Positions 1 through 6,885 of a DNA stretch of 8,993 nucleotides are shown here, in pieces (positions within the stretch are counted from its first letter, which is position 1; every line of letters starts with the position of its first letter). The DNA is from Deltaproteobacteria bacterium. GTDB taxonomy: Bacteria; UBA10199; SBBF01. Under the pieces are notes generated by a model. The model made no database searches. It had not been told where the DNA came from and saw nothing but the letters and a program-made list of their open reading frames with translations. The stretch is from contig JACQOY010000227.1 in the NCBI GenBank assembly GCA_016207765.1, forward strand, positions 1-8,993, read 5' to 3'. The position numbers were made by a program, and so were the translations under genes.

Positions 1-10
1 AACATTACCC

Positions 11-40
11 CCCCCCACCTTTGTGCGGGGGGGTGGGGGG
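11..40. repeat. GC-run palindrome at left edge
   Basis: The arms CCCCCCACC (11-19) and GGTGGGGGG (32-40) are perfectly complementary around a 12-nt loop. The left arm sits in a run of nine C (8-16). It could be the stem of a terminator for a gene lying off the left edge, or a degenerate member of the palindromic repeat family seen at 67-108. No clear T-run follows on either strand, so the terminator reading is weak. It lies upstream of fumC and is probably not coding. Confidence 0.5.
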
Positions 41-66
41 CGCACCAAGGCCGGACAAAATCTCTA

Positions 67-108
67 CCCCACCCGACCTCCCCTTACAAAGGGGAGGAGG
101 CAATTTTT
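67..108. repeat. Intergenic palindromic repeat, copy 1
   Basis: CCTCCCCTT (77-85) and AAGGGGAGG (89-97) form a perfect 9-bp stem with a 3-nt ACA loop. A CCCCACCC block (67-74) precedes it and an ATTTTT run (103-108) follows. The layout CCCCACC, then pyrimidine-rich arm, short loop, G-rich arm and ATTTTT matches the segment embedded in the radical SAM gene at 4183-4224 when that is read on the minus strand. The hairpin plus T-run could also act as a rho-independent terminator. Two imperfect copies in one window suggest a dispersed element. Confidence 0.55.
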
Positions 109-114
109 ATCAGC

Positions 115-142
115 TTGCCTCGCATCCCTCAAGTGGGATAAA
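115..142 (+). promoter_or_regulatory. Possible sigma-70-type promoter for fumC
   Basis: TTGCCT (115-120) resembles a -35 box (4/6 matches) and GATAAA (137-142) a -10 box (4/6 matches), separated by 16 nt. Transcription would start near 149, giving a leader of about 20 nt that contains the fumC ribosome binding site. Both boxes are imperfect and were found by eye, so this is only a candidate. Confidence 0.25.
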
Positions 143-169
143 TGCGGTGAAAAAGGGAAGGAGATCATT

Positions 170-1558
170 ATGGCTACCCGCACCGAAACCGATTCGATGG
201 GAGAGGTGAAAATTCCCGATGAATATCTCTATGGCGCCTCCACGCAGAGGGCGGTGGAGAATTTTGAGGTTTCAAAACGCCGCTTCGACCGCCGCTTTAT
301 CGAGGCGTTGGGACTGGTGAAATGGGCCGCGGCGCTTGCCAATCAGGAGTTGGGAAGGTTGGATCCAAAACTGGCGGAAAAGATTGCCGAGAAATCTTTG
401 GAGGCGGCCCAAGGCCTGCATGACAGGCATTTTGTTCTCGATATTTTTCAGACCGGTTCCGGCACCTCCACCAACATGAACGCCAATGAGGTGATCGCCA
501 ATCTGGCCAATCCCGAATTGGGCGGTGCAGTTGGATCGAAAAAACCGGTTCATCCCAACGACCATGTCAACATGGGGCAGTCGTCCAACGATGTGATCCC
601 GACGGCGATTCACGTCGGCGCCGCCATTGGCGTGGCCAAGGGGTTGATCCCTTCTCTGGGCAAACTTCAAAAAGCCCTGGATGGCAAGGCGGAAGAATTT
701 GAAAAAATCGTCAAAGTGGGGCGGACCCATTTGCAGGATGCCACGCCGGTTACTCTCGGACAGGAATTTTCCGGTTTTGCCTCGCAGATCGCGCACGGAG
801 TTGCCCGTCTGGAATCGGCCTTGAGCGGTGTTCTTGAGCTTCCCATCGGCGGCACCGCCGTGGGGACCGGAATCAACACGCACCCTCAATTTGCCGAGAA
901 AGTGTGTGAACATCTTTCAAAAAAAACCGGTCTCAAATTTTTTGAGGCGAAAAACCATTTCGAGGCCCAGGCGGCCAAAGATGCCTGCGTATTCTTGAGC
1001 GGGGCGCTCAAAACAATCGCCGTTTCGCTGATGAAAATAGCCAATGACATCCGCTGGCTCTCCTCCGGGCCAAGGTGCGGCATTCATGAGATTCATCTGC
1101 CTGAACTTCAGCCGGGTTCAAGCATCATGCCGGGCAAGATCAACCCCGTAATCCCTGAATCGGTCATGCAGATTTCGGCGCAAGTTCAGGGGAACGATCT
1201 GGCCGTTCAACTCGGGGCGCAACACGGGAATTTCGAGCTCAATGTGATGATGCCGGTCATCACCGGAAATCTGCTCGAGTCGATCGAACTGCTTGCCAAC
1301 GGTTCGGTCATGCTGGCCGACAAATGCATCAATGGAATTGAGGCCAATCCGGGACGTTGCACGGAACTCGTCGATAAAAGCCTCATGCTGGTGACGAACT
1401 TGAACAAGGTGATCGGCTACGACAAGGCGGCGCAGGTGGCCAAGAAGGCTTACAAGGAAAACAAGACGGTTCGCGAAGTTGTGCTGGGTGAAAAGCTCAT
1501 TTCTCCGGCAGAGCTTGACAAACTGCTCGACCCGAAGACGATGTTGACCCCCAAATAA
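170..1558 (+). CDS. fumC: Class II fumarate hydratase
   Basis: Fumarase C interconverts fumarate and L-malate in the TCA cycle as a cytosolic, iron-independent homotetramer. The product is 462 aa; class II fumarases are typically about 460-470 aa. Family signatures appear in order: substrate-binding GSGTSTNMN (96-104), HPNDHVNMGQSSND (128-141), GRTHLQDA (184-191) with the His of the catalytic region at 187, GTAVGTGIN (228-236), and GSSIMPGKINP (316-326) on the mobile loop bearing the catalytic serine. The PGK in that loop favours fumarase over aspartase, which usually has PAK. The frame stays open back to position 23, but the ATG at 170 is chosen because AAGGAG (158-163) sits 6 nt before it, homology to the family starts just after it (ETDSMGEV), and the upstream codons only read through the palindromic repeat. 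It is the first gene of a + strand run; the next start is 22 nt downstream. One small oddity is GPRCGIHEI (300-308), where a Gly is more usual than the His. Confidence 0.97.
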   Translation: MATRTETDSMGEVKIPDEYLYGASTQRAVENFEVSKRRFDRRFIEALGLVKWAAALANQELGRLDPKLAEKIAEKSLEAAQGLHDRHFVLDIFQTGSGTSTNMNANEVIANLANPELGGAVGSKKPVHPNDHVNMGQSSNDVIPTAIHVGAAIGVAKGLIPSLGKLQKALDGKAEEFEKIVKVGRTHLQDATPVTLGQEFSGFASQIAHGVARLESALSGVLELPIGGTAVGTGINTHPQFAEKVCEHLSKKTGLKFFEAKNHFEAQAAKDACVFLSGALKTIAVSLMKIANDIRWLSSGPRCGIHEIHLPELQPGSSIMPGKINPVIPESVMQISAQVQGNDLAVQLGAQHGNFELNVMMPVITGNLLESIELLANGSVMLADKCINGIEANPGRCTELVDKSLMLVTNLNKVIGYDKAAQVAKKAYKENKTVREVVLGEKLISPAELDKLLDPKTMLTPK

Positions 1559-1580
1559 TTTCCATCACCACGGAGGAGAA

Positions 1581-2477
1581 ATGCTCAAGACCAATTCAGA
1601 CCGACTCGTTCAATTTGCCCTTCAGGGCTCCATTATTCCTCCGGTTGCCTTCGGGTGGGAGGTGACCCGTCGGGGGGAAGGGCTCATGCTCCCTTCCGTC
1701 GGCGGTATTACCTACAATGTCAAGATCGGCGATTCTGTTTTTGGTTTTGAGGCCGATCATGTGGAGCCCGGTTTGTCGCTGATTGCCGGTGGCTATAACG
1801 ACCGGCGAACCGCCAACCCGAACCTCGGCTTTAATATCTACACCTGCATCGGTAACGTTGCGCGGGTGGTTAGTGGACCGGCGAAGGGAAAAAAAGGGAC
1901 GGTTGTCGGCCATCATGGGGGCGTCGAGCATGTATTGGCCGATTTTCCCGACGATGTTTTGGAAAAACTGACCTACGACGACAAAATCCTGATCCGCGGC
2001 GTGGGGCAGGGGTTAAAACTGGTTGATTACCCGGACATTACGATTACCGGCCTCGATCCCGAACTCCTCAAGAAAATTCCGATCAAGACCAAATCCAAAT
2101 CGATCTCTGTCCCCGTCGTGGCGACGGTTCCTGCAGAGCTGATGGGCTCTGGTCTGGGTCATAACGATTCTTTCAAGGGGGATTACGACATTCAGACGAG
2201 CGACCCGTCGGTTTTGAAAAAATACCGGCTCGAAGGCCTTCGCTTTGGGGATTTGGTGGCGATTATCGACCATGAATCGACCTTTGGGTGGTCATACAAA
2301 AAGGGGGCAGTCTCTATTGCCGTCGTTGTTCATGGAAATTCGTTTCTGGCCGGCCACGGACCGGGGGTGCAGACAATTTTTACCTCGCGCGACGGGCTCA
2401 TCCAGCCGATTCCCGACAAGAAGGCGAATATCGGCAATTATCTGGGAATCGGGAGGTTTAAAAGAAAATCGAAGTGA
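1581..2477 (+). CDS. DUF4438-family protein, function unknown
   Basis: The product is 298 aa, with no signal peptide or membrane segment, so it is probably cytosolic. The whole sequence resembles the DUF4438 family (the Thermotoga TM1086 type, as far as I recall), whose biochemical role is not established. Visible features are a conserved-looking N-terminal block GGITYNVKIGDSVFGFEADHVEPG (about 41-64, quoted in part), a KOW/SH3-like stretch ARVVSGPAKGKKGTVVGHHG (about 94-113), and a Gly/His-rich C-terminal block with HGNSFLAGHGPGVQTIF (about 251-267). The start is supported by GGAGGAG at 1572-1578, two bases before ATG, which is closer than usual. The stop TGA overlaps the GTG start of the peroxiredoxin gene by 3 nt (GTGA). 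Placement between fumC and a peroxiredoxin suggests co-expression but does not reveal a reaction. I am fairly sure of the family and have no basis for a function. Confidence 0.8.
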   Translation: MLKTNSDRLVQFALQGSIIPPVAFGWEVTRRGEGLMLPSVGGITYNVKIGDSVFGFEADHVEPGLSLIAGGYNDRRTANPNLGFNIYTCIGNVARVVSGPAKGKKGTVVGHHGGVEHVLADFPDDVLEKLTYDDKILIRGVGQGLKLVDYPDITITGLDPELLKKIPIKTKSKSISVPVVATVPAELMGSGLGHNDSFKGDYDIQTSDPSVLKKYRLEGLRFGDLVAIIDHESTFGWSYKKGAVSIAVVVHGNSFLAGHGPGVQTIFTSRDGLIQPIPDKKANIGNYLGIGRFKRKSK

Positions 2478-2998
2478 AAGCTTTATTTTTTTTCATTATC
2501 CTTGGCCTTTGTGGGATGATGCAACACCTCGTTATGGCGAAAGAAGCAAAAGTCAAAGTCGGCGGCTTGGCGCCTGATTTCACCCTTCCCGATCAGGAAG
2601 GAAAACAGATTCGCCTCAAGGATTTTTTGGGCAAGAAAAATATCGTCCTCTATTTCTATCCCAAAGATGAAACACCGGGATGCACCAAAGAGGCCTGCGC
2701 CTTTCGGGACTCCTACGAAGTTTTCAAAACCGAAGAGGCCGAAGTCATCGGTGTCAGCTCGGATGCGACATCCTCCCATCTGAAATTCGCCGCCCATCAC
2801 CGTCTCCCATTCATCCTGTTGAGCGATGAAGGGGGGAAGGTCCGAAAGTTGTACGGTGTCGCCTCCACCATGGGTGTTATTCCCGGCCGGGTCACTTATG
2901 TGATCGACAAAAAGGGGATTATCCGCCATGTTTTTTCCTCCCAGTTCAACGCCGTCCGGCATGTGGAAGAGGCGCTGAAGATTTTAAAAAGCATGTGA
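2474..2998 (+). CDS. bcp: Bcp/PrxQ-type peroxiredoxin, probably exported
   Basis: This thiol peroxidase would reduce hydrogen peroxide and organic peroxides, with thioredoxin-like proteins recycling it. The fold is visible from GGLAPDFTLPDQEGK (30-44) onward. The active site YPKDETPGCTKEAC (62-75) has the peroxidatic Cys70 and a resolving Cys75 five residues later, as in atypical 2-Cys Bcp/PrxQ enzymes. The conserved LLSDE motif and the VIDKKGIIRHVF strand follow. The enzyme core is about 150 aa, the usual Bcp length. The GTG start at 2474 adds a hydrophobic segment (ALFFFIILGLCGMM, 3-16) and a plausible signal-peptidase site after VMA (20-22), implying a periplasmic form. Starting instead at ATG 2516 would remove the hydrophobic core, but that codon has no clear ribosome binding site. 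GTG 2474 also lacks a close one and likely relies on coupling to the preceding gene through the GTGA overlap. Cys13 is not in a good lipobox. Confidence 0.9.
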   Translation: MKALFFFIILGLCGMMQHLVMAKEAKVKVGGLAPDFTLPDQEGKQIRLKDFLGKKNIVLYFYPKDETPGCTKEACAFRDSYEVFKTEEAEVIGVSSDATSSHLKFAAHHRLPFILLSDEGGKVRKLYGVASTMGVIPGRVTYVIDKKGIIRHVFSSQFNAVRHVEEALKILKSM

Positions 2999-3573
2999 TG
3001 AACGTTAAAACCTTTTCCTCCATCCTGTGTTTCTTCATTTGTGTTTTTTCATCGTCAAATAGTTTTCAGGATGTTCTTGAGAATAAAATTCCGATTGGAG
3101 ATTTGGAAAGAATAGGGAATGTTGCGAAAAATACCTCTCCTCTTTTTTCGTTTAAAATTTCGAAGCCTCAGACGCCATGGGATGCCTGCCAAAAGAAAAA
3201 ATCAGGCTCCACAAGAAATTCTTCCGGGTCCTTTCATAAAAGTTTTTCCGGAGGGGGGACCTATCGCGGCGATATCGGGCGGCTCAACGGTTGCACAGTG
3301 ATCGAGGTCAAAGGGGAATTCAATTCCATCGGCTCCTCCAACGTGATTGTCGAATCGGGCCGTGCGAGCGTCAAGCAGGGATCCGTGTGGGTCTCGTTCT
3401 ACAAAGATGACAAGCAGACGAAAACGTTTCTCGTCTCTCCGGATACACCCGTCGAACTTTCTGGAGAAATTGGCTTCGAATGGGTTCCCGGCGGCGACAG
3501 CTACTATCCGGTTGTCATCGAGGCGGTGGAGGGAACTGCCGAAGGAATTCATCTGGAAATCGAATTCAGATAA
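2998..3573 (+). CDS. Exported protein of unknown function
   Basis: The product is 191 aa and I do not recognise it. The N-terminus has a short basic start, a hydrophobic stretch (about 6-17, containing FSSILCFFICVF) and a Ser-rich polar end, so it is likely a secretory signal peptide. The mature part has two cysteines (64 and 99) that could form a disulfide. Residues 66-88 are rich in Ser, Gly and Lys and look like a flexible linker, and residues 100-191 alternate in a beta-sheet pattern with few charged clusters. The start ATG at 2998 overlaps the peroxiredoxin stop by one base (TGATG); a GTG at 2995 is an alternative in the same frame. This is the last gene of the + strand run. The first 200 bases are visibly more AT-rich than the rest of the gene. 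A periplasmic location alongside the exported peroxiredoxin is inferred from context only. Confidence 0.7.
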   Translation: MNVKTFSSILCFFICVFSSSNSFQDVLENKIPIGDLERIGNVAKNTSPLFSFKISKPQTPWDACQKKKSGSTRNSSGSFHKSFSGGGTYRGDIGRLNGCTVIEVKGEFNSIGSSNVIVESGRASVKQGSVWVSFYKDDKQTKTFLVSPDTPVELSGEIGFEWVPGGDSYYPVVIEAVEGTAEGIHLEIEFR

Positions 3574-3606
3574 ATGCCGAGAAGCTTGATTTATCCATTG
3601 GCATTC

Positions 3607-3631
3607 GTAGATGCTATACCATAGCATCTAC
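3607..3631. repeat. Perfect 11-bp inverted repeat before ATPase remnant
   Basis: GTAGATGCTAT (3607-3617) and ATAGCATCTAC (3621-3631) are exact reverse complements around the 3-nt loop ACC. The repeat ends 3 nt before the ATG of the decayed ATPase gene. It is flanked by a GGCATT direct repeat (3600-3605 and 3637-3642). There is no following T-run, so it is a poor rho-independent terminator. The position suits an operator or an element-end signal belonging to the ATPase gene; that role is inferred. Confidence 0.7.
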
Positions 3632-3634
3632 ACT

Positions 3635-3885
3635 ATGGCATTAATAAATCCTTTTACTTTCAAAAAAATAGACCCTGAATCCCCCTTCTGCAACCGTGTT
3701 AAGGAACAAGACGATCTGGTTCGTTATGCCGAGTCCCGCATCAATGTGGTCCCATCGGTTCGACCGGCGGAATCTAGGGGGCCTTGAAAAAACTCGGCAA
3801 GCTCGACTTGATTGAAAGGGACAAACAGGGCGCATTCCGGGTGGTTGATCCTGTTTTTCGGCATTGGCTTGAAACCGTGGACTAG
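3635..3885 (+). pseudogene. Remnant of archaeal-type (PF01637-like) ATPase gene
   Basis: The ATG at 3635 opens a short frame reading MALINPFTFKKIDPES and then CNRVKEQDDLVRYAESRINVV, which resembles the N-terminus of archaeal-type AAA/STAND-like ATPases just before the Walker A loop. The match stops near 3750 and the frame ends at TGA 3785-3787. A different frame (in phase with 3781) carries GSTGGI, a stop TAG at 3775-3777, then GALKKLGKLDLIERDKQG and FRVVDPVFRHWLETVD, ending at TAG 3883-3885. That matches the C-terminal winged-helix and VDPxFxxWL tail of the same family. The Walker A and B motifs and some 250-300 residues are missing (estimated from usual family length). The simplest reading is one large internal deletion with a frame change plus a nonsense mutation. 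The N-terminal identification is less secure than the C-terminal one. It fills most of the gap between the two convergent gene runs. Confidence 0.6.
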
Positions 3886-3894
3886 ACTAGGGGG

Positions 3895-5544
3895 TCAAAT
3901 CTCTGGTTGGCTAATTTGTTTCCCGATTATTGCAAGGCCGCTTCTCTCACTCATCATAAAGGGCGGAGGAAATTGAAGTTTGAGCAACGCTTGTCTGAAA
4001 TATTGTTCATGGGCAAACAGGGGAAACAGGTGAAGAAAATGAAAACCCCCGTACCATTTGGCCGAGGTGTTTCTTTGGGAGACCCATTCATGCCATTTTT
4101 TAAACAAATCGATCGGCCTTTCCCCGAATTTTTCGAAAATAAGGGTCAGCAGGGCCAACCGTTTATTGATGAGTTCCCCAAAAAAAATCCCCATCCCCTC
4201 CAGCGACAAGGGGGGAAGGTGGGGCGTGGGCACGGTGTAAAAGGCCGAAAAGAGGCGTTTGTGACCGATAATCAGTTTGTCTACCCGATCGCGATGAATT
4301 CTTAACCGGTCACGCGCCATGCTCGATTCTTCGGGATGAACATAGAGGTATTGTTCCTGTTTTGCCAATAATTCGGTGCCCCCCAGCGCCGCCAGTTGGG
4401 AGAATTGCACATTGCAGGCCCCCAGTTTTTTGTATTTATGGGCCGTCAAAACGGTTGCGTTCAAGTCATCTTCGGTTTCCTCCGGAAAACCCGTGATAAA
4501 CGCCGTGGTTGCATTCAACCGATGCCGGTTCATCCACACAATCAACGGTTCAAAACGATCGAGTTTCAGATTTTTGTGGATGACCTTCTGCATTTTCTTT
4601 GAAGCGGTCTCCACGCCGAAAAAAAGTCCGCGACAGCCGGCCTGGTAGAGCCTTTCGAGCCTCTCGGCGTCAATACAGTCGGTGCGCGAGCTGGAAGCCC
4701 ATGTAAGGCCCAGGCGGTTGTGGCCGATCATGTAATCGGCAAACTCAAAAACAAATTTGCGCTGTGTGGTAAAATTATCGTGGATAAATCCAAAGTGTTT
4801 GAACCCGTAAACGTGATGCAAATATTCCATTTCCGATAAAATTCGCTCCGGTGATTTCACCCGGAAGGTCTGCTCCCACATGTGTTTGGTGGAGCAAAAA
4901 GTACAGTGGAAGGGGCAACCGCGCCCCGCCTCCACCGACATGGAAAACTGGTTCTCGCCCTTCTCCCGGGTTGCGCTGTAGGAGTGGATATCGATGAGGG
5001 AGTAATCGGGTTGGGGGAGGTCGTCCAGATTGTTGATGAGGGGTTGCGGGGCGTTGCGTTTGATTCCGTGGTTGGCGCGAAAACAGATTCCGGGGACCGA
5101 AGCAAGATGCTCACCGGAATAATCGCCCGACAAGAGACGGGTGAGAACCTGCTCGCCCTCCCCAACCACCACGCAGTCAACTTGCGAAAAGGCCTCGAGT
5201 GTTTCGGTGGGCACCGAGGAGACCTGCGGCCCTCCCATGATGATCCGGCAACAGGGGAGATGTTTTTTCAATTCTTCGGCGATCAAGACAGCCATCGGAA
5301 AGTTGGAACAGATGGTGGTAATGCCAAAAACATCGCATTGGGTCTGTTTTAGAATTTCGACGGCGTGGGGCAGGAAGGATTCAACATCCCCGCAATTTCC
5401 CTGCCGGTAGAGGTGATCAAAATCAACAACCCGGCAGGCGATTCCGGCTTGCTTGAGGGCGCCGCCCAGGGCCAAAAGCGCCATGGGCAAATAGGCCTCC
5501 TGGTCGGGGGCTGTCGTGGGGGGGTTGATCAAACAGATTTTCAT
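3895..5544 (-). CDS. B12-binding-domain radical SAM protein
   Basis: The product is 549 aa. Residues 1 to about 140 look like the Rossmann-type cobalamin-binding domain of class B (BchE-like) radical SAM enzymes: ICLINPP (3-9), a MGGP motif (103-106) and VVGEGE (126-131). The DxHxxG cobalamin-ligand motif is not evident, as in many relatives. The radical SAM core follows, with the [4Fe-4S] ligands CPFHCTFC (Cys210, Cys214, Cys217), then a FGVETAS motif (309-315) and TGFPEET (351-357). The C-terminal 120 residues are unassigned. The reaction and substrate cannot be read from the sequence. Residues 441-454 (PHLPPLSLEGMGIF) are encoded by a copy of a palindromic repeat. The start ATG at 5544 has AAGGGG five bases upstream and lies 13 bp after the preceding gene, so it is the last gene of the minus-strand run. 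It converges on the + strand run. Confidence 0.88.
   Translation of the reverse strand: MKICLINPPTTAPDQEAYLPMALLALGGALKQAGIACRVVDFDHLYRQGNCGDVESFLPHAVEILKQTQCDVFGITTICSNFPMAVLIAEELKKHLPCCRIIMGGPQVSSVPTETLEAFSQVDCVVVGEGEQVLTRLLSGDYSGEHLASVPGICFRANHGIKRNAPQPLINNLDDLPQPDYSLIDIHSYSATREKGENQFSMSVEAGRGCPFHCTFCSTKHMWEQTFRVKSPERILSEMEYLHHVYGFKHFGFIHDNFTTQRKFVFEFADYMIGHNRLGLTWASSSRTDCIDAERLERLYQAGCRGLFFGVETASKKMQKVIHKNLKLDRFEPLIVWMNRHRLNATTAFITGFPEETEDDLNATVLTAHKYKKLGACNVQFSQLAALGGTELLAKQEQYLYVHPEESSMARDRLRIHRDRVDKLIIGHKRLFSAFYTVPTPHLPPLSLEGMGIFFGELINKRLALLTLIFEKFGERPIDLFKKWHEWVSQRNTSAKWYGGFHFLHLFPLFAHEQYFRQALLKLQFPPPFMMSERSGLAIIGKQISQPEI
4183..4224 (-). repeat. Palindromic repeat copy 2, inside radical SAM gene
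   Basis: Read on the minus strand, this segment is CCCCACC, TTCCCCCCTT, a short loop, GGAGGGGATGGGG, then ATTTTT, an imperfect GC-rich palindrome. The order and spacing match the intergenic copy at 67-108. It is a multiple of three in effect and encodes residues 441-454 of the radical SAM protein without a stop. The encoded peptide is Pro/Leu/Gly-rich and differs in character from its neighbours. Chance similarity of two GC-rich palindromes is not excluded. Confidence 0.5.
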
Positions 5545-5557
5545 CCGGTCCCCTTGC

Positions 5558-6043
5558 TCATTCTGCCTGCAGTTTTTTGAGCTCCTCTTCCAATGTCCGG
5601 ATTCTTTCTTTGAGCTCTGTTTGTTGGTTGATCAGGAGTAACTGGACTTGAAGTCCTTCGATCATCAACCGGTAGAGCGCGGGATTCTCCGTATACAGTT
5701 TATCCGCCTCGAGGATTTGTTGGCTTGGAAGTGCGATGCTACTTTTGAGAAACGATTCAACATTGGAACCTATCGGATCCTCGGTCCCGGGTACTGTATA
5801 AGTCTCGATGGGCGGAATATTCGAATGAACCTCGAAAGCCGGCGGGGCGGGTGATTTCGTGCCGGCCGATGGAGACCCGGTAATAGCTGTCACCGGCGGG
5901 GGTGTTTGTTGGCTCAACCGGACCTCTTTCAGCTCTTCGGCCTGCGATGGCTGTTGTCTTCCCAGGAAGGAAAGAAAAAAAGCCAATGCCATTGAAAAAA
6001 AAGTTACAAGATAACGATGCCCTTTTTTAATAAGAATAGTCAT
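5558..6043 (-). CDS. Exported proline-rich, coiled-coil protein, unknown
   Basis: The product is 161 aa and I do not recognise a family. An N-terminal signal peptide is clear: basic residues (KKGHR, 6-10), a hydrophobic core (about 11-27) and a likely cleavage site after PSQA (32-35). Residues 36-100 are rich in Pro, Ser and Thr and probably unstructured. Residues 104-125 may form a short helix, and 128-160 have a strong coiled-coil character, with the leucine spacing of LQVQLLLINQQ and the charged LEEELKKLQ end. It could be a small periplasmic adaptor or scaffold, though that is inferred from shape alone. A strong ribosome binding site (AAGGAGG) precedes ATG 6043 at about 7 nt. It lies 16 bp after the 266-aa exported protein gene and 13 bp before the radical SAM gene, so all are likely on one transcript. 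Confidence 0.75.
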   Translation of the reverse strand: MTILIKKGHRYLVTFFSMALAFFLSFLGRQQPSQAEELKEVRLSQQTPPPVTAITGSPSAGTKSPAPPAFEVHSNIPPIETYTVPGTEDPIGSNVESFLKSSIALPSQQILEADKLYTENPALYRLMIEGLQVQLLLINQQTELKERIRTLEEELKKLQAE

Positions 6044-6059
6044 GGATTTTCCTCCTTGT

Positions 6060-6860
6060 TCATTTCACCTTAAAGAGAATGATGCGGTAGAAATCAAACC
6101 GGATATTTCCCTCGAAGGCGCGGAAGGTAACTTTGGTCTCTGTCGAATCCTTGGTCGCCTGGAATGGCTCCGTGATCAGGAACTCATAGTCTTCCCTGGA
6201 ATCCTCGGAATTCTTTTCCACCACATAATTCGACGAATCATCGAAACAAGCGTTGGTATCAAGTATCTGATCGCCGGAGTCCTCATCTCCCAACATAGCC
6301 GTAACGTTCACGTCGCTAGAAATGGAGCCATGAGGGCAACCCGTTTCTCTTTTCACCTTGAGAACAAGCAGATAGTCACTTGCATTGCGGGTAACTTCAT
6401 CGATCGCACCCTTGAGGGTCAGCGTCAGGGCCGCCTCGTATTCATCGTCCCCGCTTCCCGGAGTATCCCAGCCGTCGAGCGTCACATACGTACCAATATT
6501 ACTTTTTGTGGGGGAAGAACCGGTCTTGGCGTTATAGGTGATGGTCCCGCCTGAAAAAAGGGCATCTGAAAAAGTCTTCTCTGTTTTTTCCGGCGTCAAA
6601 TCTACCAACCAAGTGGCCGACGTGAATTCACTCGACGTTCTTTTGAGGACCATCTTGGCTATTTCATCCTTCATGCCTGTCGTATCTGCCATCTTGATCT
6701 GTTTGCCTGAACCGGCGGGACTCAACCCGGAACCAGCGCTTGACGGTTTTGTCTCCGACGGTTTCGCCTCTATTGCCAGTCCGGAAAAGGGACTCGCCAA
6801 AAGAAAACCGATGGTCAGCAGGGCCAAAATAACGGTGTTTGTCCGGGTCATGTTTTTCAT
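6060..6860 (-). CDS. Exported beta-rich protein, unknown function
   Basis: The product is 266 aa with no recognised family. It has a signal peptide (hydrophobic 9-22, likely cleavage after GLA, 27-29), a Ser/Pro/Gly/Lys linker (31-55), then a domain of alternating strands with many Asp, Gly, Ser and Thr (about 75-266). Two cysteines (175 and 205) could form a disulfide in the periplasm or outside the cell. The pattern TYVTLDGWDTPGSGDDEYEAALTL (124-147, given in part as TYVTLDGWD) and the repeated strand/turn layout suggest a beta-sandwich, possibly a binding module; this is a guess from composition. The start at 6860 has GAGGAG about six bases upstream; a second Met at residue 4 has no better site. 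It lies 25 bp after the propeller gene and 16 bp before the coiled-coil gene. Confidence 0.75.
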   Translation of the reverse strand: MKNMTRTNTVILALLTIGFLLASPFSGLAIEAKPSETKPSSAGSGLSPAGSGKQIKMADTTGMKDEIAKMVLKRTSSEFTSATWLVDLTPEKTEKTFSDALFSGGTITYNAKTGSSPTKSNIGTYVTLDGWDTPGSGDDEYEAALTLTLKGAIDEVTRNASDYLLVLKVKRETGCPHGSISSDVNVTAMLGDEDSGDQILDTNACFDDSSNYVVEKNSEDSREDYEFLITEPFQATKDSTETKVTFRAFEGNIRFDFYRIILFKVK

Positions 6861-6885
6861 TTTATTCTCCTCATGTTTTCAGAGT

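Noticed and set aside
23..169. N-terminal extension of fumarase by 49 codons
   Set aside because: The codons read through the palindromic repeat, do not resemble fumarase, and a good ribosome binding site sits before ATG 170.
170..1558. Aspartate ammonia-lyase instead of fumarase
   Set aside because: The loop reads GSSIMPGKIN rather than the aspartase-type PAKVN, and the HPNDHVN and GRTHLQDA blocks fit fumarase.
3607..3631. Rho-independent terminator for the + strand run
   Set aside because: The stem is AT-rich and no T-run follows it on either strand.
3895..6860. RiPP cluster with the small proteins as precursors of the radical SAM enzyme
   Set aside because: Both small proteins have ordinary Sec-type signal peptides and no repeated core peptide, and the enzyme shows a B12-type N-terminus with no SPASM-like cysteine set or RRE-like domain visible.
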